Positions 1 to 8,891 of a stretch of 64,000 bases of DNA are shown here, piece by piece (within the stretch, counting starts at the first letter, position 1; each line of letters starts with the position of its first letter). The notes under the pieces were generated by a model. That model searched no databases. It had not been told where the DNA came from and saw nothing but the letters and a program-made list of their open reading frames with translations. The stretch comes from Ornithinibacillus massiliensis (GTDB lineage: Bacteria; Bacillota; Bacilli; Bacillales; Amphibacillaceae). Where the stretch lies: the NCBI RefSeq assembly GCF_018310345.1, contig NZ_JAGXBY010000003.1, positions 434,001 through 498,000 of the forward strand. The letters are read 5' to 3'. A program made the translations under genes and the position numbers.

Positions 1-1740
1 CACAATCAACTACCTATTGTCATTGGCTTCATTATTTCCTTATCAATTGGAACACTTGGATGGAAAATCAGAACGAATGAGGCGCAGCTTAAAAAGCTCT
101 TCGAGAATAATGACATGACATTTTGGACTTGGGATTTAGAAACGGAGGAGTATACCTTTTCTGAAGGCTATGCCAAAATATATGGGGTAACAAGTGAGTC
201 AATTAAGGAGAATCCATATTATTGGTTAGATGTTGTCCATCCAGACGATAAACATATACTGATTGAGGCACATAAACAACAAAAAGCCGGAAAAAAAACA
301 ACGATTACCTATCGCTTTTTCCATAGTAGTGGGGAAATTAGATGGTTACGGGATTCGGCAACACCACACATAGAAAAGAATGGTTTGGTGACCCGTATTG
401 ATGGTGTTGTATTTGATATTACCAACCAAAAACAAGCGGAACAAAAGATGGATCATCTCATTCACTATGATTCCTTAACAGGCTTAACGAATCGGATTTG
501 GTTTAAAAGCTATCTCGATACAGCATTACTTACATCCAATAAATATGGTCGCCAGGTTGCCGTGATGTTCATTGATTTTGATAACTTCAAGCGTGTGAAT
601 GATACACTTGGACATAGTGCTGGGGATCAATTATTAATCCAAATTGCCGATCGGTTAACAGGAATTCTTCGTGACAGTGATATTGTGTCGAGGCAAAGTG
701 GAGATGAATTCCTAGTACTAGCAGAGAATCGGGATATCGTAGAAATCGAATCGTTAGCTAAAGATATCCTCATAAAAATGAATGAACCCTATTCCATTCA
801 TGGGACAGAGATAATTTCAACACCGAGTATTGGTATAAGCATTAATCTTGATTTTGAGGACGATGCAGAAGCATTAATTAAAAAAGCTGACTTTGCCATG
901 TACCTTGCAAAAGAAAACGGCAAGAACAATTATCAGTTCTACAATGATGAACTAAATAAAAAAATGAAGCGCAAGATGATTCTAGAAACCTATCTACATA
1001 AAGCAATTGAAAAAAATGAATTAACCGTCCACTACCAGCCACAATTTAACCTTACATCGTTTAAAATAGTTGGTGCAGAAGCGCTCCTTCGCTGGGAATG
1101 TCCAATGGGTAAAATACCACCCGATGAATTTATCCCTATCGCAGAAGAAACGGGTCTTATTATGCCAATTGGTGAATGGGTGCTAAGACAGGCTTGTCGT
1201 GACATTAAGCGATTTAAGACCAATGGGCTGGAGAGTTTTCCAATATCCGTCAATATTTCAACTAGACAGCTTATGGCACCAAACTTTATTGAACGCGTTC
1301 AGACGATTATTGCGGAAGAAGGCGTGGAGCCGAAGCTATTAACATTAGAAATAACGGAAAGCGCGTTCCTGTATTATGAAGATGCGAAGGATAATATTTT
1401 GGCATTACGTAATCTAGGTGTCGGTGTATCCTTAGATGACTTTGGAATCGGTTACTCTTCCTTAAGTATGATTCGTAAAATAGAAATTGATGAATTAAAG
1501 ATTGACCGATCCTTCTTAAATGATTCAATCAAAAATAATCGGGTCCGCTCCTTATTAGAAGCGATTATCCAAATCGGCAAGAAAATTGATACAAAAGTAA
1601 TAGTGGAAGGTATTGAAACAAAGGAACAAATTGATATTTTGACCGTACATGGTGTATTCGGCCAAGGATATTTTTATAGTCGACCATTGCCAGTTGATGA
1701 ATTTGAGGTTTGGTATACAAGTAGGGAGACTCATTTTTAA
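1..1740 (+). CDS. PAS-GGDEF-EAL c-di-GMP turnover protein, 5' end outside the window
   Basis: The reading frame is open from base 1, so the gene begins outside the window. The first visible residues (PIVIGFIISLSIGTLGW) form a membrane helix that leads through a short linker into a PAS domain, so the missing part is probably a membrane sensor such as MHYT. Counting from the first internal Met at 115, PAS covers about residues 1-105, GGDEF about 110-275 with the active variant SGDEF, and EAL about 285-530 with EALLRW and DDFGIGYSS. Both catalytic domains look intact, so cyclase and phosphodiesterase activity are both possible; such tandem proteins are often net phosphodiesterases. It may share its second messenger with the exopolysaccharide cluster at 55.9-63.5 kb. 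A terminator follows at once. Confidence 0.9.
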   Translation, partial: HNQLPIVIGFIISLSIGTLGWKIRTNEAQLKKLFENNDMTFWTWDLETEEYTFSEGYAKIYGVTSESIKENPYYWLDVVHPDDKHILIEAHKQQKAGKKTTITYRFFHSSGEIRWLRDSATPHIEKNGLVTRIDGVVFDITNQKQAEQKMDHLIHYDSLTGLTNRIWFKSYLDTALLTSNKYGRQVAVMFIDFDNFKRVNDTLGHSAGDQLLIQIADRLTGILRDSDIVSRQSGDEFLVLAENRDIVEIESLAKDILIKMNEPYSIHGTEIISTPSIGISINLDFEDDAEALIKKADFAMYLAKENGKNNYQFYNDELNKKMKRKMILETYLHKAIEKNELTVHYQPQFNLTSFKIVGAEALLRWECPMGKIPPDEFIPIAEETGLIMPIGEWVLRQACRDIKRFKTNGLESFPISVNISTRQLMAPNFIERVQTIIAEEGVEPKLLTLEITESAFLYYEDAKDNILALRNLGVGVSLDDFGIGYSSLSMIRKIEIDELKIDRSFLNDSIKNNRVRSLLEAIIQIGKKIDTKVIVEGIETKEQIDILTVHGVFGQGYFYSRPLPVDEFEVWYTSRETHF

Positions 1741-1750
1741 TCCCTTGAAT

Positions 1751-1797
1751 AACTCGAATTAATGTAATCCAATTTGCATTAATCCGGGTTTTTTTTG
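1751..1797 (+). terminator. Rho-independent terminator
   Basis: Arms 1751-1764 and 1777-1790 pair with only wobble-type mismatches and are followed by a run of eight T. It lies 10 bases after the GGDEF-EAL stop. Confidence 0.85.
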
Positions 1798-1927
1798 TTT
1801 TTTCAAACACGATATATTTTTCCCCACCTAAGGCATTATCATGTACATGAAAAAACACACGTAATTGCTAATTAATAACTCGAATCAAACGACAGAAAAG
1901 TACACAACGTAATCGTATAAGGAGGGG

Positions 1928-3133
1928 ATGAAGCTGACTAAGAAATTAATATCTATCGTATTTTTCATGATGCTAATGGCATTCACAACGGAGCAAAGTG
2001 CTTCACCTGGGACCATGTTAAGTCTAGGTAACAGCCATATTCTGAAGCATGCCACCATCGGGTCTACTGAGAGCGATTCTATGGAGGATAGCACAAAGGA
2101 AGTTCCATCATCAGAACATGCAACAAACCATTTCGTGAAACAAAAGCCCGAGAAGGTTGATGTCAGGGGAATTTATTTGAATCGTACTTCCATCAAAGAA
2201 GAAAACGTGCAAAAGTATATCGACTTAATTAAAAGTACCAATCTTAATGCGGCAGTAATTGATGTAAAAGATGATTATGGCAAAATCACCTACGATTCCA
2301 ATGTTGATCTTGTCAATCAAATTGGTGCTGATAGCAACCCGGCAACTAATGACCTCGAAAAACTTGTACAACGGTTTAAGGATGCTGGCATCTATACCAT
2401 CGCCCGAATCGTAGTATTCAAAGACCCCTATTTAGCCGCCCAAAAACAAGATTATGCTATTAAACGAAAGGATGGCACTGTATGGCAGGATCCATCTGGT
2501 ATAAAGTGGATTGACCCCTATAAGGAAGAAGTATGGAACTATATGACCTCTATTGCAAAAGAAGTAAGTGAAAGTGGATTTGATGAGATCCAATATGATT
2601 ATATCCGCTTCCCAGAACGGGCAAAACAGGTTGACCAGGAAGTAACCTATGATAATCCAACAGGCTTATCGAAAGCGGAAAATATTCTCGCCTTCCTAAA
2701 GCATTCTAAACAACAATTAAAACAACACCCATCCTACGTCTCAGCTGATGTATTTGGCTTAGTAACGACGGCTTCCGATGACATGGGCATAGGACAGGTT
2801 TGGGAAAATATTTCACCACATGTCGATTATATCTCACCAATGACATATCCTTCCCATTATGCCCCCGGTTCATACGGAGTAGCCAATCCAGACCGAGCTC
2901 CATATGACATCATGGCTCAAGCAATGAAGGATGCCAAAAGCCGGAATGCAAAATTAAAGGAACAAGGTAAAACAATCGCCACTATTCGTCCTTGGATACA
3001 GGACTTTGACTATCTCAGCACCTACACCGCTGCCGATGTCCAAAAACAAATCAAGGCATTAGAAGATCAAGGCATCACACAATATTTAATTTGGAATGCC
3101 GGTAATGTTTATACGGTAGAAGCATTTAAATAA
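1928..3133 (+). CDS. Secreted putative glycoside hydrolase (DUF4015 family)
   Basis: This 401-residue protein has an N-terminal signal peptide or anchor (about residues 5-25), a Ser/Thr/Glu-rich linker, and from about residue 75 a DUF4015-type TIM-barrel domain. Family hallmarks are VRGIYLN at the first strand, AAVIDVKDD, and the acidic cluster GFDEIQYDYIRFPER. The family is assigned to glycoside hydrolases by structure, with unknown substrate; an extracellular polysaccharide or wall glycan is the natural guess. The start is debatable: AAGGAGG at 1919-1925 is only two bases from the ATG at 1928, while CTG at 1934 has normal spacing. It is monocistronic and convergent with the EamA gene. Confidence 0.85.
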   Translation: MKLTKKLISIVFFMMLMAFTTEQSASPGTMLSLGNSHILKHATIGSTESDSMEDSTKEVPSSEHATNHFVKQKPEKVDVRGIYLNRTSIKEENVQKYIDLIKSTNLNAAVIDVKDDYGKITYDSNVDLVNQIGADSNPATNDLEKLVQRFKDAGIYTIARIVVFKDPYLAAQKQDYAIKRKDGTVWQDPSGIKWIDPYKEEVWNYMTSIAKEVSESGFDEIQYDYIRFPERAKQVDQEVTYDNPTGLSKAENILAFLKHSKQQLKQHPSYVSADVFGLVTTASDDMGIGQVWENISPHVDYISPMTYPSHYAPGSYGVANPDRAPYDIMAQAMKDAKSRNAKLKEQGKTIATIRPWIQDFDYLSTYTAADVQKQIKALEDQGITQYLIWNAGNVYTVEAFK

Positions 3134-3140
3134 TAAACAA

Positions 3141-3162
3141 ACCGCTGAAGCGCTTCAGCGGT
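3141..3162. terminator. Perfect 22-bp palindrome, terminator-like
   Basis: Bases 3141-3162 are fully self-complementary. On the minus strand the hairpin is followed by TTTGTTTATT, so it probably ends the EamA transcript from the right; on the plus strand there is no T-run. Confidence 0.65.
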
Positions 3163-3173
3163 GTACATAGATG

Positions 3174-3266
3174 AAATCCTGAAAGAAGGTGCCCAAATCC
3201 TGAAGTGCACCTCCAAATCCTGAAACAACTGCCTCAAATCCTGAAAGACCCCTGTTAAATCCTGAA
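3174..3266. repeat. Five phased copies of AAATCCTGAA
   Basis: Exact copies of the 10-mer AAATCCTGAA start at 3174, 3195, 3215, 3236 and 3257, with steps of 21, 20, 21 and 21 bp. The intervening 10-11 bases differ from copy to copy. The array lies between the convergent ends of the DUF4015 and EamA genes. It is not coding and is too short-spaced for CRISPR. Confidence 0.9.
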
Positions 3267-3310
3267 GAATATGTAAACTCGGGTATTCTACTGGTCATCG
3301 GGGCGAATTG

Positions 3311-4195
3311 TTACTTGTTTGGACTGCTTTTTCTTCGTTTAAATCGAATTTCGCTTAAGAAAGTGGAGCCTAAGATGAGTATTCCTCCTATTATCTGTAC
3401 TAATGTCATACTTTCACTTAAAAAGATTGCCGCCATTAACACAGCAGATATTGGATCAATATAACTCATCACCGCTATCGTTTGTGCTTTTAACCTTTTG
3501 ATGGCAGAAAAATATAACAAATACGCTATTCCTGTATGGACAATCCCAAATACTGCAATTAATAGAATGGATCGCCAATTAAGTCCACCATAGCTCATTT
3601 CCTCCGTCATCCAAACATAAGGAAACATGACAAGGCTTGCCATGCCAAGCTGCAAAATGGTCGTCTCCAGATCCGATAAATTCCGAATAAACTTATTAAT
3701 GACAATCACACTCGCATATAATCCCGCTGCGACTAGCCCGTAGCCAATCCCAACTAGATGATTGTAGTCGTCCCCCGTTAACCCTCCAGGCTGTACGACC
3801 AGGAATAAGCCAATAAAGGCTATCCCCATACTGATAGCTTTCACCACAGTCCATTTTTCTTTGAATAATATTGGAGCTAAAACCATGACAAAAATCGGTG
3901 CGAAATAATAGCTCAAAGTAGCATTCGATATAGTAGTATACTGATATGCTTCAAATAAAAAAATCCAGTTAAAGCCCATTACAGCACCAGATAATAAAAG
4001 TAAAATTAAATTTCTCTTAGAAATTCGAAAATGAACCTTTTGCTTAATAAAGAAGCTCGCAGCAATGAGAAACAGACTACCAATCACACCACGAAATAAC
4101 GCTATTTCACTTGATGAAAGCTCAATATTTTTCACAAATAACCCTAAACTCCCGAAGATAAGCATTACGACGATAAATGTTGCTTTTGCCCCCAT
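3311..4195 (-). CDS. EamA/DMT-family transporter
   Basis: A 294-residue protein with about ten predicted membrane helices and the two-repeat organisation of drug/metabolite transporters. The N-terminal repeat includes the typical LFRGVIGSLFL helix, and the second ends near the C-terminus after a conserved SYIDPISAVLMAAIFL segment. The family exports amino acids, nucleosides or other metabolites; the substrate cannot be read from sequence. The start is the ATG at 4195 because GGGGGAG lies five bases upstream; the Met nine codons earlier has no ribosome binding site. Its transcript would run through the AAATCCTGAA array to the palindrome at 3141-3162. Confidence 0.87.
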   Translation of the reverse strand: MGAKATFIVVMLIFGSLGLFVKNIELSSSEIALFRGVIGSLFLIAASFFIKQKVHFRISKRNLILLLLSGAVMGFNWIFLFEAYQYTTISNATLSYYFAPIFVMVLAPILFKEKWTVVKAISMGIAFIGLFLVVQPGGLTGDDYNHLVGIGYGLVAAGLYASVIVINKFIRNLSDLETTILQLGMASLVMFPYVWMTEEMSYGGLNWRSILLIAVFGIVHTGIAYLLYFSAIKRLKAQTIAVMSYIDPISAVLMAAIFLSESMTLVQIIGGILILGSTFLSEIRFKRRKSSPNK

Positions 4196-4253
4196 ATGTT
4201 CTCCCCCTACTTCCCAATGCATAAGTTTAATTGTTGCATTATCTTATCATCCA

Positions 4254-4718
4254 CTATCCATTGTCTATTTCGCTTTGCCTTTTTTTCATTCTTTTGAAAG
4301 CAAGGATGGCTACTTTAAGATGTTCTTTATTAGGTTTAGAAGTAAATATAGCATATTGCAAACCAAAACCAACTAAATAAATTGGTTTCACTAATTGCTT
4401 GATATACGTATTCTCCATAATAAAGAGCTCATACCCTATCGACCATGAAAGACATAGCTTCAGAAAAAAATGAAACTCCTGAACTCCCGGAATCAGGCTT
4501 AACACGAAAAAGCAGACTAGTGCAAAGGTAAAGAGGTTTGTACCACAATCGGTATGAATCCTAGATTGCTTCCTCACATTCTCAAAGGTTAGGTTCAAGC
4601 CTTGCATAGCACAGTTTGATACCATGTGCTCCGCAGCATGATATTTTGCTATTACCGTAAAGCGAAATAACAAGACAGCCCCAACAATGAGGATAGAAAT
4701 AAATACATACGCCCACAC
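4254..4718 (-). pseudogene. C-terminal half of a DUF1385 (YqhQ-like) membrane protein
   Basis: Residues 25-65 carry the family signature: KYHAAEH, a Cys, then ENVRK-SRIHTDCGTN, followed by membrane helices. This is the C-terminal half of DUF1385/YqhQ. The N-terminal half is the upstream piece at 4725-5030. The two lie in the same reading frame, separated only by TGA (4725-4727), ATT and GAA. The GTG at 4718 that could start this half has no ribosome binding site. Either the gene is inactivated by one nonsense codon, or UGA is read through, or this half restarts inefficiently. No other lesion is visible. The joined product would be about 258 residues, shorter than typical YqhQ (about 318). Confidence 0.7.
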
Positions 4719-4724
4719 TTCAAT

Positions 4725-5030
4725 TCATTGTACCCACTCATTTAACCATACGTTATCAATCCATTCTAAAGCTATAATCATGATGGTAACAACGATAACG
4801 ATTACCTTCCATTTAAAAATACCTTCTAAATAATTCCACCATCCACGCACAAATGGGATCCGTAAAAGCACAGTATCCAAATCAAACCCATCAATATCTA
4901 CATAGTCATATTCTTCATGGTCTACATCGTCTACTACTACAATTTTATTATTTTCCTTTGTAGCCTTTACTACAACCGTATCAGAATGAAAACAAACTCC
5001 ATTAATAAGAGCCTCTCCCCCATGTTCCAT
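4725..5030 (-). pseudogene. N-terminal half of a DUF1385 (YqhQ-like) membrane protein
   Basis: The 101-residue product opens with MEHGGEALINGVCF, equivalent to the GGQAVxEGV opening of YqhQ proteins, and has the conserved P-x-x-RGWWNYLEGIFKW region before one membrane helix. It stops at an in-frame TGA directly before the C-terminal half. The start ATG at 5030 has a good site, GAGGTG with 4-5 bases spacing, so translation of this half is likely. YqhQ function is poorly defined. Whether this short piece is stable alone is doubtful. Confidence 0.7.
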
Positions 5031-5149
5031 AAAACACCTCGAAATACTTTACTTTTATCTCTTTTACCGTATTAATTAACATTATCATATATCGTATGAG
5101 CCATGGGAAAATTAGCATTGCTTTATTTCTTTTACTAAAAATCTTCACA

Positions 5150-5185
5150 CAAATACCTTCACCCCTAAATTTCCGAAGTGAAGGT
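5150..5185. terminator. Bidirectional hairpin, terminator-like
   Basis: The inverted pair AATACCTTCAC / GTGAAGGTATT lies just downstream of the oxidoreductase stop, with T-rich sequence on the plus side (ATTTTGTTTTCTTT) and a weaker tract on the minus side. Confidence 0.6.
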
Positions 5186-5197
5186 ATTTTGTTTTCT

Positions 5198-6166
5198 TTA
5201 AATGGTTAATAGTATTTTTCCTGTATGCTGTCTTTGCTCAATTAGACGATGTGCTTCTGCGACTTCATGTAACGGAAATTCCGCTCCGATGACAATATCT
5301 AAATCCCCTCTGGACAGGAACGGAATGACGTGTTCTGCCGCTTCCTTTAATAGCTGAGGTCTCTTCTTCCGAGTATTACCTAGACTAAAGCCTAATACAG
5401 ACCGGCAACTATTATGAAGCTCATTCGTCTTAAAATTACCGACTTCACCGCTTGAGTTACCGAAGTGCACGAGCCGTCCGTATTCTTTAAGGCAGCTCAT
5501 ACTTGCTTCAGACACTTTTCCAGACATGGAATCAAGAATGATGTCCACCCCAATTCCATCGGTCAATTCCAGTATGTTATCCGAAAAATCATCATATGTG
5601 AAAACATGATCTGCCCCTGCCTCATATGCAACACGAAACTTTTCCCTGCTACCAACTGTTCCGAATACGTGACTAGCTCCTAACAGCTTGGCCATTTGTA
5701 CGGCTGTCGTACCGACTCCACCTGCAGCCGAATGAACAAGAACCGTCTCCCCCGCCTCAATTCTTCCAACATCTTTTATCAGCTTATAGCTTAAGAACGC
5801 TACAATCGGACTTGCTGCCGCTACATCCAAACTAATTTCATCAGGGATAGGAAAGGTTAATTGCTCACTAGCAACAGCATATTCCGCATAAGAGCCCGTC
5901 TTCGGAAACGCAATCACCCGTTGTCCTACCGTTAAATCTGTAACCCCTTCGCCTAGCTGGTCAATTGTCCCAACTAAATCAAGACCTAAAATAATTGGAA
6001 AATTCCCTTTCGCCTTTTTACCGGTGCGCTTTTTTATATCCGCATAGTTGACACTAGTCTTTTCCACTTTGATTAACACTTCCTGATGGCCTGGTTTCGG
6101 TGTTGGAACTTCTTTGTATTGTAGTACCTCTGGTCCACCAAATTGTTCGATTACGACTGCTTTCAT
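5198..6166 (-). CDS. Zinc-independent NADPH:quinone oxidoreductase (MDR superfamily)
   Basis: A 322-residue medium-chain dehydrogenase/reductase of the quinone oxidoreductase group. The N-terminal GroES-like domain (1-120) has VNYADIKKR and GLDLVGTI but no zinc-binding Cys pattern. The Rossmann domain has VLVHSAAGGVGTTAVQMAKLLGA, the NADPH-binding loop typical of QOR proteins. The C-terminus carries EAHRLIEQRQHTGKILL, the usual family ending. It probably reduces quinones or reactive carbonyls with NADPH. The start at 6166 follows AGGGGGATG at a normal distance. It is likely a single-gene unit. Confidence 0.88.
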   Translation of the reverse strand: MKAVVIEQFGGPEVLQYKEVPTPKPGHQEVLIKVEKTSVNYADIKKRTGKKAKGNFPIILGLDLVGTIDQLGEGVTDLTVGQRVIAFPKTGSYAEYAVASEQLTFPIPDEISLDVAAASPIVAFLSYKLIKDVGRIEAGETVLVHSAAGGVGTTAVQMAKLLGASHVFGTVGSREKFRVAYEAGADHVFTYDDFSDNILELTDGIGVDIILDSMSGKVSEASMSCLKEYGRLVHFGNSSGEVGNFKTNELHNSCRSVLGFSLGNTRKKRPQLLKEAAEHVIPFLSRGDLDIVIGAEFPLHEVAEAHRLIEQRQHTGKILLTI

Positions 6167-6252
6167 CTCACATCCCCCTTACTTTCCTTATCAGGTTCAT
6201 TATAGCAAAATTGGATAGATGTGGTTATTTGTAAAAAGCTCTATTGAAATAG

Positions 6253-7329
6253 CTACTCTTGATAAACCTCTTCTTTTGCATGGAAGCCATCTTGAATAAC
6301 GGTGTCATCAATATTATCGCGATTGACCTCGATTGGTGAAAGTAAGACCGAGGGCACTTCGATTTTCCCATTATTAATTTTACTATCTGTTTCAATGGTT
6401 TCCCCGTTGGCAAGCGCAACAGCAAGCTCTGCTGCCTTCTTGGCAAGCTTCTGGATAGGCTTATAAACTGTCATCGTTTGTGTACCCTCTACAATTCGTT
6501 GAATCGCAGCTAAATCGGCATCTTGACCTGCAACTGGAATAGTGCCAGCTAGTCCTCTTTCCTCTAATGCTCTAATAGCACCACCTGCTGTTCCATCATT
6601 AGCAGCAATTACAGCATCAATTTGATTATCATTTGCCTCTAACGCAGCGAGCATATTTTGATAGGCATTCTCTGGTGTCCAATTTTCCGTCCATTGGTCA
6701 TACACCACTTGAATATCGCCACGATCGATAGAAGGCTTCAATACGTTAAACACGCCTTTTTTTAATAGAATCGCATTATTATCCGTAACAGATCCACCAA
6801 TATAAACATACTTTCCTTTAGGTACGAGATTCGTAATTGCCTCTGCTTGAAGCTCACCTACCATTTCATTATCAAAGGAAACATATAAATCAACATTGGC
6901 GTTCTTGATAATGCGGTCATAGGAGATAACCTTAATACCAGCAGAATGGGCCTTCTCCACAATGGCGGCCGCTGTTTCAGTATAATAAGGAACAACCACC
7001 AGTAAATCCGTACCATTACTAATCATTGTTTCAATTTGCGAAAGTTGAACCGCTGCATTTTCATTAGCTATCATAATCTCTACTTCTACACCCAATGCCT
7101 CTAGCTCTTCTTTAAACAATTCCCTATCTTTCAGCCACCGCTCCTCTTCCAAGGTATCCATTGAAAAACCAATTTTTATGCGCTCCTTCGCTGTTGAATC
7201 TTCATTCTGTTCTATTAAGGGACTTTCCTTTTCCTTTAGCGCTACTGGCTCCTTCTCACAAGCGAAGAGAAAAATAAGGAGTACAGCTGCTAAACTGCGA
7301 ATAATTAGATGAACGATATGATTTCTCAA
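6253..7329 (-). CDS. XylF-like sugar-binding lipoprotein
   Basis: Signal peptide ending in a lipobox (LFAC), then a periplasmic-binding type 1 fold of the XylF/ChvE group: KIGFSMDTLEEERW, VVPYYTETAAAIVEKAHSAGIKVISYDRII, GSVTDNNA, AANDGTAGGAIRALEERGLAG and VAGQDADLAAIQRI. It should deliver a monosaccharide, perhaps xylose or another aldose, to an ABC permease. No permease is adjacent on this side, so it may share the MmsA/MmsB transporter at 11.5-14.2 kb. It is the last gene of the sensor operon, starting about 26 bases after the regulator. TTG at 7329 is preferred because GGGGG lies eight bases upstream; ATG at 7350 is the alternative. An imperfect hairpin followed (on the minus strand) by TTTTT overlaps its stop. 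Confidence 0.85.
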   Translation of the reverse strand: MRNHIVHLIIRSLAAVLLIFLFACEKEPVALKEKESPLIEQNEDSTAKERIKIGFSMDTLEEERWLKDRELFKEELEALGVEVEIMIANENAAVQLSQIETMISNGTDLLVVVPYYTETAAAIVEKAHSAGIKVISYDRIIKNANVDLYVSFDNEMVGELQAEAITNLVPKGKYVYIGGSVTDNNAILLKKGVFNVLKPSIDRGDIQVVYDQWTENWTPENAYQNMLAALEANDNQIDAVIAANDGTAGGAIRALEERGLAGTIPVAGQDADLAAIQRIVEGTQTMTVYKPIQKLAKKAAELAVALANGETIETDSKINNGKIEVPSVLLSPIEVNRDNIDDTVIQDGFHAKEEVYQE

Positions 7330-7355
7330 AGCTTTAGCCCCCTTTATCATGCTAA

Positions 7356-8891
7356 TTACTTCCCAAGAATGGCATTCTGATATTCCTTCGGTGATACATG
7401 GACAATTTTCTTAAATACCTTGCTGAAATAATTTGGTTCATGATAGCCGACTTCAATCGCGATCTCTTTAATACTTCGCTTCGGGTCTTGCATTAGCTTT
7501 TTCGCTTTTTCGATACGGCACTCTGTTAAAAAGTCTATATAATTGATTCCCATCTTTTCCTTAAATAATTTACTAATATAAATCGGACTTAAGCCGATCT
7601 CTTTCCCTATCGCTTCAAGCGAAATTTCTTCATGGGAATGCTCCGTAATGTATTGCTTAATTTGTTGCACATTATCCGCTTCAAGCTGATGATAATGCTG
7701 GACATGACTTGCTTGTAACTGCTCCAATAATAGATTCGTCTCTGTACGAAGTTGGCGATAATCCATTGTCTGAAACGCATATAGTGGTGATTTGGTTTCG
7801 ATACGTAAATCCTGTAATACCCGTGAGACCAGCCATAGCACTTCTAACATTCGTTGCTGACTATAGACTAAGCTTGCTCCCTTCTGTTCAAAAAAGTGGA
7901 TTAAATTGATAAATTCGTTTCGAATTTCCTCCCACTGTCCGAGCTTAACGTAATCTGGAAGCTGCTTCTTTAATTGGTTTAGTCTTTGATCAAACACCTC
8001 TTCCTCACCCGTCTCTATCTCCGCATAAAAGCGGTATTTCCCCGGAGATAAATAGTCCATGACTGCAACCAAGGATTCTTGATACGATTGACGGGCTTGG
8101 TCTAGTGAGGTAATTACATTACCAATCCCGATGAACCAGCCCATCTCCTCCTTCTGATTCGTTACGGAAAGAATTTTACGTGCAAGTGCAATTGCTTGAG
8201 AACGAAACGATACATGATGGTTACGGCAAACGATAATTGGTAGCTGATTCCCTGACCATGCTCCGACTAAGCAGTACCCTGATTCTTGTGTTTTTTCCTT
8301 TACTAACGCGTAAAGCTTTTCCGAGCTTTCTGGCATGAGAACATTCATGACAAACACTTCTTGCTCCATGTCAATATCGAGTATATCCATTAATATCGTG
8401 CGATTCACTTCATGCACATGCTCAAATAACAATTGTGTCACTAAATCCGTCTCGATGATCGACCTCGTTTTTTGGAATACGATTTTCTGTAACTCACTTT
8501 CTGCTTTTGCCTTTTGCTCCTGTACAATGTCCTTTAACACCTTGCCAACTATCTCGATAATATCGACCGCTTTACTTGGCTTCAGTAGATAATCAGACGC
8601 ACCTAATGTAATGGCCTTTCGCATATAATCAAACGTATCATATGCGGTAACCATGATGAATTTAGTGTCTGGACTGTCTATCATAATAGTCTCCATGGCT
8701 TCTAATCCATTGATACCAGGCATTTTAATATCCATTAAAATTAAATTAGGTTTTAGGACTTTCGCTTTTTCGATAGCCATTTTCCCATTTCTAGCTTCGT
8801 TTATCACAAGACTTGGAAAGGATTTTTGTAAAATAGCCTTCATGCCTTCTCGTTCAATTTGTTCATCATCCACGATTAGGAGTTGCATCAT
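7356..8891 (-). CDS. YesN-like response regulator with AraC-type DNA-binding domain
   Basis: A 511-residue regulator. The N-terminal receiver (1-120) has the acidic pair DDE at 8-10, phospho-acceptor Asp54 in LILMDIKMPG, and the conserved Lys in LLKPSK. A long linker follows, then a C-terminal AraC/XylS double helix-turn-helix (about 405-505) containing IGLSPIYISKLFKEKMG and IAIEVGYHEPNYFSKVFKK. This is the YesN architecture, paired with LytS/YesM kinases to activate sugar-uptake genes. The start overlaps the kinase 3' end by 26 bases, which indicates co-translation. The likely target is the ABC transporter operon upstream. Confidence 0.93.
   Translation of the reverse strand: MMQLLIVDDEQIEREGMKAILQKSFPSLVINEARNGKMAIEKAKVLKPNLILMDIKMPGINGLEAMETIMIDSPDTKFIMVTAYDTFDYMRKAITLGASDYLLKPSKAVDIIEIVGKVLKDIVQEQKAKAESELQKIVFQKTRSIIETDLVTQLLFEHVHEVNRTILMDILDIDMEQEVFVMNVLMPESSEKLYALVKEKTQESGYCLVGAWSGNQLPIIVCRNHHVSFRSQAIALARKILSVTNQKEEMGWFIGIGNVITSLDQARQSYQESLVAVMDYLSPGKYRFYAEIETGEEEVFDQRLNQLKKQLPDYVKLGQWEEIRNEFINLIHFFEQKGASLVYSQQRMLEVLWLVSRVLQDLRIETKSPLYAFQTMDYRQLRTETNLLLEQLQASHVQHYHQLEADNVQQIKQYITEHSHEEISLEAIGKEIGLSPIYISKLFKEKMGINYIDFLTECRIEKAKKLMQDPKRSIKEIAIEVGYHEPNYFSKVFKKIVHVSPKEYQNAILGK

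Noticed and set aside
3174..3266. A short CRISPR-like array
   Set aside because: The repeat is only 10 bp and the spacers 10-11 bp, far below CRISPR dimensions, and no cas genes are present.
4065..4376. A plus-strand 103-residue frame between the EamA and DUF1385 genes
   Set aside because: It is antisense to the start of EamA and the end of the DUF1385 half, with no initiation site.
4725..4727. A selenocysteine codon in the DUF1385 gene
   Set aside because: No SECIS-like hairpin follows and the family does not use selenocysteine; nonsense mutation or plain readthrough is simpler.
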